Assembly: GCA_036274695.1 (NCBI GenBank)
Contig: DASUFF010000059.1
Span: 1-18,862, forward strand
Source of the DNA: DASUFF01 sp036274695
Lineage (GTDB): Bacteria; UBA10199; JACPAL01; GCA-016699445
Direction: 5' to 3'
Length of the DNA: 18,862 bases
Position numbers and translations under genes: made by a program. This document shows, piece by piece, positions 8,762-15,499 of the stretch. Numbering within the stretch: the stretch's first letter is position 1; every line of letters begins with the position of its first letter. Under the pieces are notes generated by a model that was not told the DNA's origin, searched no databases, and saw nothing but the letters and a program-made list of their open reading frames with translations.

Positions 8762-8935
8762 TCAGGAGTCCCGTCCGAAATAGCGGTCGGCGAACCGGAC
8801 GCACAGCCATCCGAAGACGAAGGCTATGAGAAGGGCCAGGCCGAGCGTCCATTCGTTGATGCAGACGAATTCCTTCGCGTCGTGCACCTTCCCCATAAGT
8901 ATGGGCGGGACGGCGACCCATCGAATCCTGCGCAT
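8762..8935 (-). CDS. 57-aa single-span membrane protein opening the kdp operon
   Basis: A 57-residue ORF starts at an ATG preceded by GGAGG with 4 nt spacing, 56 bp upstream of kdpF. Residues 1-22 are basic and partly hydrophobic (MRRIRWVAVPP...), residues 30-47 form one likely membrane span (TLGLALLIAFVFGWLCV), and the tail VRFADRYFGRDS is charged. It appears to be the first gene of the kdp transcript and would be missed by usual length cut-offs. From memory, unverified, short single-span proteins with a V-R-x-x-D/E-R tail occur beside kdpF in other bacteria. It could be an additional small Kdp subunit or a regulator of KdpD; neither is shown by the sequence. Confidence 0.65.
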   Translation of the reverse strand: MRRIRWVAVPPILMGKVHDAKEFVCINEWTLGLALLIAFVFGWLCVRFADRYFGRDS

Positions 8936-8955
8936 AACGCCTCCGATCTGAGGGA

Positions 8956-8961
8956 AGCATA
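8956..8961 (-). promoter_or_regulatory. Candidate -10 element of the kdp operon
   Basis: On the minus strand TATGCT lies about 20 bp upstream of the first ATG of the operon. No good -35 is present at the usual distance. The nearest TTAAC box (8986-8992) would be centred near -40 relative to a start at about 8949, a normal place for an activator that replaces the -35. The short implied leader makes this tentative. Confidence 0.3.
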
Positions 8962-8983
8962 ACGACCGGCGCGGCCTATTGGC

Positions 8984-9023
8984 TTGTTAAGAAAGGACGG
9001 TCGAAGTGAAGAAGGAGTTAAGA
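8984..9023 (-). promoter_or_regulatory. Phased TTAAC direct repeats upstream of kdp, likely KdpE operator
   Basis: On the plus strand GTTAAGA occurs at 8986-8992 and 9017-9023, with the near copy GTGAAGA at 9006-9012. In the sense direction of the operon these read TCTTAAC. The spacings are 11 bp (distal pair) and 20 bp (to the proximal copy), about one and two helical turns. The same arrangement, 11 and 21 bp, recurs before the KimA-like gene at 14605-14645. Direct repeats one turn apart are the normal target of OmpR/PhoB-family dimers, so KdpE is the obvious candidate, but the binding protein is inferred. Confidence 0.55.
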
Positions 9024-9030
9024 CGGGAGA

Positions 9031-9076
9031 AACAACAAGACCGACGGCGCCCGGAGAGTTTGACGAGCGCCGCCGG
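9031..9076 (-). terminator. Probable intrinsic terminator of amtB
   Basis: About 19 bp past the amtB stop, the minus strand can form a 10-bp GC-rich stem with one G-U pair, CCGGCGGCGC (plus 9067-9076) with GCGCCGTCGG (plus 9041-9050). The loop is 16 nt and a T-rich run, TCTTGTTGTT, follows. It would separate amtB from the kdp operon, which has the same orientation. The loop is long and the T run imperfect. Confidence 0.5.
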
Positions 9077-9094
9077 CCGTTGATTCACTGCCCC

Positions 9095-10693
9095 CTAAGC
9101 CGTGCGCGGTGCGGCGTAGGAAACCGGGGAAGACATCGCACTTTGGTGGAACGCCGGCGCGCCTTGGGGCGTCGCCGCCGCGTGGAGAGCGTATTCCGGG
9201 TAGGCCGGGATGCCGTGTTCATACAGGTCCAATCCCTTCATTTCGCCTTCGGCGGAGACCCGGAGGATCCCAATGGCTTTCAAGGAATACATCAGGAACA
9301 TGGCCGCCGCGAACGTGGCGAACGCGATGATCAAGTTGCCGACGATTTGCGCGGTGAGGACTTGAACGCCGCCGCCGTAGAACAGTCCCTTGAGAGGGGC
9401 GGAGTTATCCGCGGCCAAGGGGCCGGTGACTCCGTATTCTCCCGTGGCGAATAAGCCCAGGGAGACCGTTCCCCAAATGCCGTTCACGCAGTGCACCGGA
9501 ACCGCGCCGATCGGATCGTCGATGCGGGCCCATTCCAGAAAATCCGCGGCGATGACGACCAGCACGCCCGCGATGCCGCCAATGGCCAGCGAGCCCGTGG
9601 GGGACACCCAGTAGCAGGGGCAGGTGATAGCCACGAGGCCTGCCAAAAATCCATTGACGGTATAGCTCATGTCCCAGATCTTGGTCTTCGGATAGGAGTA
9701 GAACATCGCGGTCAGGCCGGCGGCACAGGCGGCCAACGTGGTGTTGGTCGCGACGCGGCCGATGCCGATGAAGTCCATGGCGGAGAGGGTGCTGCCGGGG
9801 TTGAAGCCGTACCAGCCGAACCACAGGATGAAACCGCCGATGCAGGCGATGGTCAGGTCGTGAGGCAGCATGGGGCCGCCGCCGTCGCGCTTGAACTTAC
9901 GGCCCAAACGCGGGCCCAAGGCCAAGGCTCCGGCCAGCGCGATCGTCCCGCCGATGGTGTGAACCACCGTCGACCCGGCGAAATCGTGGAAGGCCATCCC
10001 GAGGCCCGCGAAGAAATGCCCTTCGCTGCCCATCAAAGCCAGGAAACCGTCCGGTCCCCAGGCCCAATGGCCGATGATGGGATAGATGAAGCCGGAAACG
10101 AAGAAGCTGTAGACCAAGTCCCCCACCCACGCCGTGCGCCCGATCATCGCGCCCGAGCAAATCGTCGAGGCGCAGTCGGCGAAAGCGAACTGGAAGAGGA
10201 AATAGGCCAGCGTGGCCACGCCCGTCGATCCGTAGGTCTCCGGGAGGCCTTGGAGGAAAAAGAATTCTTTGCCGATCCAAGGCGAGCCGGAGCCGAACAT
10301 GAAGGCGAAGCCCCAAGCGTAGAACATGATGCCGCACAGGCACGTGTCGACCACGCATTCCATGAGCACGTTCACCGTTTCGCGCGACCGGCAGAAGCCG
10401 GCCTCGAGCATGGTGAAACCGGCTTGCATGCCAAACACCAGGAAGGCGGCCACGAGGGTCCAAACGGTGTTTAGGGGATTGACGAGGGCGTTTCCGGTCA
10501 AAGGCGCGTCTTCGGCGTGAGCGGTGGCGCCGAAGACCGACGAAAAACAGTAGATCGTCGCGAACAAGAGGGCGATGCCCAAAAGCTTGCCGCCTAAGAT
10601 GAGGTAGCCGTACCGTCTCCACTCACGGTCGCGCAACTTCTCCCGCCACCGCGCGAGGCGGCCGGGAGCTTCGTGATTGGACTTGGTCATCAT
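9095..10693 (-). CDS. amtB: AmtB-type ammonium channel/transporter
   Basis: This 532-aa Amt/Mep/Rh-family protein conducts ammonium across the inner membrane. Core residues are intact: D237 and H245 in HDFAGSTVVH and H401 in VHCVNGIWGT, matching E. coli D160, H168 and H318 in spacing and context. FADCAST (171-177) resembles the AMT1-like branch. The N terminus has a basic stretch (1-30), a hydrophobic segment (about 31-53) and AHA-ED near 58-62, which looks like an extended, possibly cleaved signal peptide. The C-terminal GLDLYEHGIPAY motif is the usual cytosolic regulatory segment, followed by an Ala/Pro-rich tail. No glnK/P-II gene adjoins it. It is divergent from kdpD2, and its ATG has AAAGGA upstream. 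Why it sits between two kdp loci is discussed under findings. Confidence 0.95.
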   Translation of the reverse strand: MMTKSNHEAPGRLARWREKLRDREWRRYGYLILGGKLLGIALLFATIYCFSSVFGATAHAEDAPLTGNALVNPLNTVWTLVAAFLVFGMQAGFTMLEAGFCRSRETVNVLMECVVDTCLCGIMFYAWGFAFMFGSGSPWIGKEFFFLQGLPETYGSTGVATLAYFLFQFAFADCASTICSGAMIGRTAWVGDLVYSFFVSGFIYPIIGHWAWGPDGFLALMGSEGHFFAGLGMAFHDFAGSTVVHTIGGTIALAGALALGPRLGRKFKRDGGGPMLPHDLTIACIGGFILWFGWYGFNPGSTLSAMDFIGIGRVATNTTLAACAAGLTAMFYSYPKTKIWDMSYTVNGFLAGLVAITCPCYWVSPTGSLAIGGIAGVLVVIAADFLEWARIDDPIGAVPVHCVNGIWGTVSLGLFATGEYGVTGPLAADNSAPLKGLFYGGGVQVLTAQIVGNLIIAFATFAAAMFLMYSLKAIGILRVSAEGEMKGLDLYEHGIPAYPEYALHAAATPQGAPAFHQSAMSSPVSYAAPRTA

Positions 10694-10728
10694 AATTTCT
10701 TATCCTTTGCTTGCGAGTTATTGATATT

Positions 10729-10740
10729 CCTTATTTAAGG
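10729..10740. repeat. 12-bp palindrome in the amtB-kdpD2 intergenic region
   Basis: CCTTATTTAAGG has perfect 5-bp arms (CCTTA/TAAGG) around a 2-bp centre, 36-47 bp upstream of the amtB ATG. It could be a regulator site or overlap the amtB promoter. I see no convincing sigma-54 -24/-12 element, which many amtB genes have. Confidence 0.3.
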
Positions 10741-10780
10741 TTTTTGCAGTCGCAAGCTGAAAGCCCCCTCCCGGGCAAAT

Positions 10781-10796
10781 TTAACAAAACGTTAAC
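10781..10796 (+). promoter_or_regulatory. TTAACA-N5-TTAACA direct repeat upstream of kdpD2
   Basis: TTAACA occurs twice, exactly 11 bp apart (TTAAC at 10781-10785 and 10792-10796), in the sense orientation of kdpD2 and ending 49 bp before its ATG. It matches the 11-bp-phased pairs upstream of kdp and kimA. It may autoregulate kdpD2E2 and, from about 90 bp away, influence divergent amtB. The layout also resembles the PhoP boxes of Gram-positive bacteria, so a phosphate-type regulator is an alternative. Confidence 0.5.
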
Positions 10797-10844
10797 ATCG
10801 GACCCTTCTTGATCTTTCGGCGCTTCGAAGGGATACGTCGCCCC

Positions 10845-11891
10845 ATGTCCAGGCGTTGGATAAACTATATCGTCCCTCCGCTCGCGATTATCCTATTGAC
10901 GGCGGTTGCCTACCGACTCTTTCCGTCCATGGAGCCCATCAACGTCGTGATGCTCTACCTGCTTGCCAACGTGCTTATCGCCGTGCGGTACGGCCAAGGG
11001 CCCGTCATCGTCTCGACAGTTTTGAGCATAGCGGCCTACGACTACTATTTCGTGCCTCCCAACCTTCAATTCGCGCCGGAAGACGAGAAGTATTTCTTAA
11101 GTTTTTTCATCATGTTCTTCGTCATTCTTCTCACCAGCCGCTTGGCGATCCGTTCGCGCCGCAGCGCGGAGAAGGCCATGGCCGCCGAGATGGAAGCGGA
11201 GAAGGAGAGGATGATCAGCGCGCTTTTGAGCTCGGTGTCCCACGACCTGCGCACGCCTTTGGCGACCATCGCCGGCGCTGCAAGCACGCTCACCTCCCAG
11301 GAAGGCGAGATTTCCGCGGAGGACCGGCGCAATCTCCAGGAGGTGATTTTTCGGGAATCGGAGCGATTGAACGAACACGTCGAGAACCTCCTACAGATCA
11401 CACGTTTCGAGGCGGGAGGCTTGAGCCTGGAAAAGGATTGCGGATCGGTGGAGGAGGTCGTCGGGAGCGCTTTGGGACGCCTGCGCGGGACGCTCGCGGA
11501 TAGGAAGATAGACGTCTCGCTACCGGAAGACCTCCCTTTGGTCCCCTTCGACGCCCTGTTGATGGAACAGGTCTTCGTTAACCTTCTCGACAACGTCGCC
11601 CACTATACGCCCCCGGGTTCGCCCGTGGAAATCCGGGCCTTTTGCGAGGGGAAAAAGGTGACCGTGGAGGTCTCGGACCGGGGCCCGGGCGTTCCTTCCG
11701 GCGAACACGAAAGGATTTTTGCGAAATTCTACCGGCGCGGACGCCCGAACGCCCCCGGGACGGGGCTCGGCCTGGCTATCTGTCGCGCCGTCATACGCGC
11801 GCACGGCAGCGAGATCGCCGTGCGCGACCGGGAAGGGGGAGGCAGCGTCTTTCATTTCTCCCTTCCGTTGGAAGGAGGGGCGGGAGCGTCA
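10845..11891 (+). CDS. Reduced KdpD-like histidine kinase lacking the cytoplasmic sensory domains
   Basis: This kinase of about 349 aa has only the membrane and catalytic parts of KdpD. It has four short membrane segments of DUF4118 type (about 7-100, with VLIAVRYGQGP and YYFVPPN as in the full-length KdpD), HisKA with SSVSHDLRTPL (H133), an N-box (VFVNLLDNVAHYTP), DRGPGVP and GTGLGLAIC. The N-terminal Walker KdpD domain, the USP-like domain and the GAF-like region of the full-length KdpD at 1455-4172 are absent. I chose the ATG at 10845, which has AAGGGA 11 nt upstream; the frame extends to a TTG at 10809. The TGA stop (11892-11894) overlaps the next ATG as ATGA. It should phosphorylate the adjacent regulator; its signal is unknown but probably sensed in or near the membrane. 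Confidence 0.88.
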
Positions 11892-12589
11892 TGACGGCGG
11901 GGAGGCCCTCCATTCTGGTGATCGAAGACGACGCGGAGATCCGGCGCGTGTTGAAAGTCGGCTTGGGCCACAAGGATTACCGTTACCTGGAGGCGCTCAC
12001 CGCGCGCGAAGGCACGACGGAAGTCTCCACCCGAAACCCGGATCTGATCGTCCTTGACCTGGGGCTTCCGGACTTGGACGGTCTGCAGTTCCTCAAGGAA
12101 CTCCGAAAATGGTCGAAGATCCCCGTGATCGTATTAACCGCCCGGGGCAAGGAGAAGGACAAGATCAAGGCTTTGGACTCAGGCGCGGACGATTACCTCA
12201 CGAAACCCTTCGGCATGGGAGAGCTCCTGGCGCGCATTCGCGCGGCGTTGAGGCGTTCGGCCGAAAGGCACGGCGGCGATGCGGAGCCCGTCTTCGAGAG
12301 CGGCGATTTGAAGATCGATTTCGTGCGCCGCCAGGTCTTCGTAAAGGGCGCCGAAGTCCGTTTGTCGCCGATGGAGTACCGGCTGCTGACCTATCTCGCG
12401 CGGCACGCCGGCCAGGTCCTCACGCAGAAGCAGATCCTGAAGGACGTGTGGGGCGCGGCCTACGTGGAGAAGAATCTTTACCTGCGCGTGCACATGCATC
12501 AGCTCCGCCACAAGTTGGAAGCGGATCCTGCCCAACCCCGTTGGCTCGTTACCGAGTCCGGCGTCGGCTACCGGCTTCGGTCGGAATGA
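11891..12589 (+). CDS. Second KdpE-like OmpR-family response regulator
   Basis: This 232-aa regulator is colinear with the KdpE at 760-1458 and the same length. The receiver has IEDD (11-14), phospho-acceptor D56 in LDLGLPDLDG, and VLTARG and DYLTKPFG motifs. The winged helix carries LSPMEYRLLTYL, a recognition region containing YLRVHMHQLRHK (identical in the paralogue) and GVGYRL near the end. The ATG overlaps the kinase stop by 4 bp and has a GGAGGGG ribosome site. It probably binds the same TTAAC repeats as its paralogue. Its stop directly abuts the stop of the convergent KimA-like gene. Confidence 0.92.
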   Translation: MTAGRPSILVIEDDAEIRRVLKVGLGHKDYRYLEALTAREGTTEVSTRNPDLIVLDLGLPDLDGLQFLKELRKWSKIPVIVLTARGKEKDKIKALDSGADDYLTKPFGMGELLARIRAALRRSAERHGGDAEPVFESGDLKIDFVRRQVFVKGAEVRLSPMEYRLLTYLARHAGQVLTQKQILKDVWGAAYVEKNLYLRVHMHQLRHKLEADPAQPRWLVTESGVGYRLRSE

Positions 12590-14581
12590 TCAGAAGGCCG
12601 GGACGGCCGAGTTTTCGAGGACGCGGATCGGGAGGACGATCACCGGAAGCCCGGCGAAGTGCAGACGCCGCTGGATGGCGTAAGGCGTCTGGTAATGCAG
12701 CAGTCGGTGGTAGGTCTTTTCGTTTTGAAAGATGAGTTTCCCCGAGAAGAAGGTGACGTGCGGGAACTCCTCCTTCACCTTCCGGCAGAGCTTCTCCAGG
12801 CCGCTGACGGCCTCGGTATCCACCGACATGCGGTAGTCCGCCGCCCAGCCGTTCTGGCGGCACCACGCGACGTACTGTTTGAGATGGCCTTCGGTTTCCT
12901 CCTCCATTTTTTTTACGCCTTCCGAGCCCTTGAAATTGCCCGAGTCGAGGACGCCGACGGAGAGGAAGATGAAGTTTTTGTAATAGTTCGGGAACTGCAT
13001 GTGGATGGACATCAATTGGTGGAGGCCGAACCCGGAGAATCCGCCGACCATCACTGCCGCTGTCGGCGCGTTTTTGTCGATCTTCGGCGCCACCGCGTTC
13101 TTCGTGGCGGGGACCACCGGGACCGTCGTCAGCAAATCGTCCAAGCGTCTTAAGCTCTCCCGCACGCCCCGGTAGTGGCGGCGGATCAGGAAGCACAGGG
13201 TGATGATCGTGCAGGTGATGACCGCCGTCATCCAGCCGCCCTCGGCGAATTTCTCGTAGAGCGTGACCATCAGGATGCAGAGGCACATCACGAGGCCCAC
13301 GCCGTTGATCGACAGCTGCCGCTTCCACCGCTTCTCCGTCTTCCTCTCCTGGATCCAGTGCACGGCCATTCCGAGCTGGCTCAAGACGAAGGTGACGAAA
13401 ACGTTGATGGAGTACATGACCACCAGGGTGGTGATGTGGCCGCGCGTGTAAAGCAGGGTCGCCGCTGCGGCCGCGCCCATCAGGTAGACGCCGTTCTTGG
13501 TGACCAGCCGGTCGGAGAGCTGGGCGAAATGGCGGGGGACCCAGTTGTCCAAGGCCATGTTGGCCAGGACGCGGGGGCCGTCCAGGAAGCCGGTCTGAGC
13601 GGCCATGAACAAAAGGGCGGCTTCGGAGACCAAGGTGACGATGACCAAGAATTTGCCGATCGACAGGCCGCCCAAAGTCCAATGGCCAAAGAGGTTGCCG
13701 ACCAGGACCGCGTTCATCGTCTTGCCTTCGGCCGGCGTCGAACCGGTCAGCAAGTAGGCGAAGAGGATGCCGCCGGCGGTGAAGGCGAGCGAGGTCGCCA
13801 TCAGGAACATGGTCTTCTTGCCCGTCTGCACGCGCGGTTCCCTTAAGGTGGCCACGCCGTTGGAGACGGCCTCGATGCCGGTGTAGGTGCCTCCGCCCAT
13901 GGAGTAGGCCCTTAACAAAACCAGCAGCAGGGGAAGGAAGCCCATGGAGGACACCGACGCGTGGAAATCCGAAGACGCGTCTTGGAAGACGGCGGGCAGG
14001 GCGGTGAACCGGCTTCCGACGGCGTACAGGATCAGGAAGGCGTGCGTGACGACGAAGAGCAGGAAGATGGGGGCGACCACCGTCACCGATTCCCGCACGC
14101 CCCGCAGATTCATCAGGACGAGCAGAAGCAAGGCGATCAATTCCGCCGTCAGTTTGTACTGCCCCCAGCCGGAGGGGAAGAAGGACCAGAGGGCGTCGCA
14201 GCCGGCCGCCACGGAGACGGAGATCGTCAGGAAATAGTCGACCAGGAGGGCGCAGCCCGAGACGACGCCGGCCTTTTCGCCCAAGAGCTTCGTCGCCACC
14301 AGGTAGCCGCCGCCGCCGCCTGGGAAGAATTCGATCAGGTTGGAATAGGCCACCGAGATGACGAAGATCGTCACCGCCGTCATCACGACGAGGAGGATGG
14401 CCAGATGGGAATGGGACCCCAGGGCCCGGAAGGCCTCCTCCGGACCGTAGGCCGAGGAGGACAGGCCGTCGCAGCCCAAGCCGACCCACGCCAGGAAGGC
14501 GGCCAAGGACAATTTATGGCTTAAAGAGGGGTCGTTTAAGTCGCGGGCGGGACCGATGATGAGATTGCGTATCTTACCCAT
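12590..14581 (-). CDS. KimA-like APC-family transporter, probable K+/H+ symporter
   Basis: This 663-aa protein has about twelve membrane segments up to residue 475 and a cytosolic C-terminal domain (about 500-663) with VMVGGFSGFGLHQL and FIFLSVGVLD, as in KimA (YdaO)-type transporters. The N-terminal motif GCDGLSSSAYGPEE places D38 and Y45 seven residues apart, matching D36 and Y43, which I recall as K+-binding in Bacillus subtilis KimA. EFFPGGGGGYL and VDYFLTISVS are further APC features. Databases often label such proteins as amino acid permeases, but the context (two KdpDE systems, a Kdp ATPase, shared promoter repeats) favours K+. No Shine-Dalgarno is obvious before the ATG. It is convergent with the second kdpE, with no bases between the stops. 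Confidence 0.82.
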   Translation of the reverse strand: MGKIRNLIIGPARDLNDPSLSHKLSLAAFLAWVGLGCDGLSSSAYGPEEAFRALGSHSHLAILLVVMTAVTIFVISVAYSNLIEFFPGGGGGYLVATKLLGEKAGVVSGCALLVDYFLTISVSVAAGCDALWSFFPSGWGQYKLTAELIALLLLVLMNLRGVRESVTVVAPIFLLFVVTHAFLILYAVGSRFTALPAVFQDASSDFHASVSSMGFLPLLLVLLRAYSMGGGTYTGIEAVSNGVATLREPRVQTGKKTMFLMATSLAFTAGGILFAYLLTGSTPAEGKTMNAVLVGNLFGHWTLGGLSIGKFLVIVTLVSEAALLFMAAQTGFLDGPRVLANMALDNWVPRHFAQLSDRLVTKNGVYLMGAAAAATLLYTRGHITTLVVMYSINVFVTFVLSQLGMAVHWIQERKTEKRWKRQLSINGVGLVMCLCILMVTLYEKFAEGGWMTAVITCTIITLCFLIRRHYRGVRESLRRLDDLLTTVPVVPATKNAVAPKIDKNAPTAAVMVGGFSGFGLHQLMSIHMQFPNYYKNFIFLSVGVLDSGNFKGSEGVKKMEEETEGHLKQYVAWCRQNGWAADYRMSVDTEAVSGLEKLCRKVKEEFPHVTFFSGKLIFQNEKTYHRLLHYQTPYAIQRRLHFAGLPVIVLPIRVLENSAVPAF
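12596..12615 (+). terminator. Weak candidate terminator after the second kdpE
   Basis: A 5-bp stem GGCCG/CGGCC with a 3-nt loop is followed by GAGTTTT, just past the regulator stop and inside the 3' end of the convergent transporter gene. The stem and T run are both short. Confidence 0.25.
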
Positions 14582-14604
14582 AGGCGGAGTGGCGCGTCGG
14601 TATA

Positions 14605-14645
14605 GAGTTAAGATACCCCATCGTCGAGTTAAGAAGTTATTAAGA
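14605..14645 (-). promoter_or_regulatory. Phased TTAAC direct repeats upstream of the KimA-like gene
   Basis: On the plus strand GAGTTAAGA occurs at 14605-14613 and 14626-14634 (21 bp apart), with a third box TTATTAAGA at 14637-14645 (11 bp further). In the sense direction of the transporter these read TCTTAAC, TCTTAAC and TCTTAAT. Order and spacing mirror the kdp upstream region, and the exact 9-mer is shared with 9015-9023. This suggests joint control by KdpE or its paralogue. A possible -10, TATACC, lies at 14599-14604, which would put the proximal box inside the promoter and leaves open whether it activates or represses. Confidence 0.55.
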
Positions 14646-14650
14646 TGAGG

Positions 14651-15427
14651 TTAGCCGGAAACAATCCGGTTTTTACCGGCTTTTTTGGCCTTCAGGAGGG
14701 CTACGTCCACCGTTTCGATGAAGACCTTGCGGTCCAAGAAACTGCAATCTGGGAAGGCGAAAAGGCCGATGGAAGCGGTGAGCGAAAGGGAAGGGCGGGG
14801 TACGTCGATCTTGCATTGGCGGATGCCCTCCTGGATGCGGAGGGCCACGGTGCGCGCGCTGTCCATGATGGCCTCGGGCAGGAGGACCAAAAACTCGTCG
14901 CCGCCGTAGCGGCCGGCCACGTCCACCTTGCGGATGGAGGCCTTCACGACGGCTGCGATCTTTTTCAGGGCCACGTCGCCCATGAGGTGGCCGCGCGTGT
15001 CGTTGATCTGCTTGAAGTCGTCGACGTCGATCATGATGCCGGCGATCGGGTGCCGGTAGCGCTTGGCGCGCTCGATCTCGCGCTCGATCTCCGCGTCCAA
15101 CTGGCGGCGGTTCAAGAGTCCGGTGACCTCGTCGAGCATCGTCTGCCGCTCCAAGACGCGGTTCAAATGCTCGAGCGCGGCGTTTTGGGCGATGACGCGG
15201 TCCGCGAGCCATCCGAAAACCAGGCCGAAGGCGGCGAAGACCGCCGGCGTGGCGGCGACCATGTAGACGTAGAAGAAGGGTTGGGCGGCCGCCTCCGAAC
15301 GCATCCACTCCAGGCCGAAATGCCCCGCGAGAATTCCGCGCAGGATGAGGCTCCCCAAGGGGGCCCCGAAACCGAGGACGATGCCCAGAAAGAGGCCGAG
15401 GACTTTGTAGGACCGGAAAAGTTTCAT
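14651..15427 (-). CDS. Membrane-bound GGDEF diguanylate cyclase
   Basis: This 258-aa protein has two N-terminal membrane segments (about 8-34 and 51-74), a short helical linker (about 78-98) and a GGDEF domain (about 100-258). The active-site GGDEF is at 175-179, and an RxxD inhibitory site (RKVD, 166-169) lies five residues before it, so it should make cyclic di-GMP and be product-inhibited. DDFKQINDTRGH and DEVTGLLNRR are further family motifs. I chose the ATG at 15427; the frame is open further upstream but that part overlaps the divergent arsR. It follows its own promoter region, about 94 bp from arsR, and ends 69 bp before kimA in the same orientation, separated from it by the TTAAC repeats. 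The input signal is unknown. Confidence 0.9.
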   Translation of the reverse strand: MKLFRSYKVLGLFLGIVLGFGAPLGSLILRGILAGHFGLEWMRSEAAAQPFFYVYMVAATPAVFAAFGLVFGWLADRVIAQNAALEHLNRVLERQTMLDEVTGLLNRRQLDAEIEREIERAKRYRHPIAGIMIDVDDFKQINDTRGHLMGDVALKKIAAVVKASIRKVDVAGRYGGDEFLVLLPEAIMDSARTVALRIQEGIRQCKIDVPRPSLSLTASIGLFAFPDCSFLDRKVFIETVDVALLKAKKAGKNRIVSG

Positions 15428-15470
15428 GCGACAAAACCATCTTAAAGCCGAAAGGTTCCGTTTTTCAATG

Positions 15471-15499
15471 TTGACAATGAGATCTTGATAAATCGTAAT
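15471..15499 (+). promoter_or_regulatory. arsR promoter
   Basis: A consensus -35 TTGACA (15471-15476) is followed after 17 bp by CGTAAT (15494-15499), a fair -10, with AT-rich DNA up to the ATG at 15522. The -35 is seen directly; the -10 could instead be TAATTA two bases on. Confidence 0.55.

Noticed and set aside
10694..10844. Sigma-54 promoter (TGGC-N-GC type) for amtB
   Set aside because: I found no GG/GC pair with the required 10-bp spacing on the minus strand; only TTGC-type sequences and an AT-rich palindrome are present.
13912..13917. Isolated CTTAAC inside the KimA-like coding region
   Set aside because: It is a single copy within coding sequence with no 11-bp partner, so it does not meet the pattern used for the operator calls.
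12549..14489. 646-codon minus-strand frame overlapping the KimA-like gene
   Set aside because: It is a different frame of the same strand, rich in Arg, Gly and Pro, without recognisable domains; the transporter frame has coherent membrane segments and family motifs.
14582..14650. Possible c-di-AMP (ydaO-type) riboswitch upstream of the KimA-like gene
   Set aside because: Only 69 bp separate the start codon from the neighbouring stop, and the space is largely taken by the TTAAC repeats; no aptamer-like folding or conserved core is visible.
14654..14676. Plus-strand hairpin CCGGA-AACAA-TCCGG followed by TTTTT, resembling a terminator
   Set aside because: No plus-strand gene ends just upstream (kimA and the GGDEF gene are both on the minus strand), and the sequence is the coding 3' end of the GGDEF gene.
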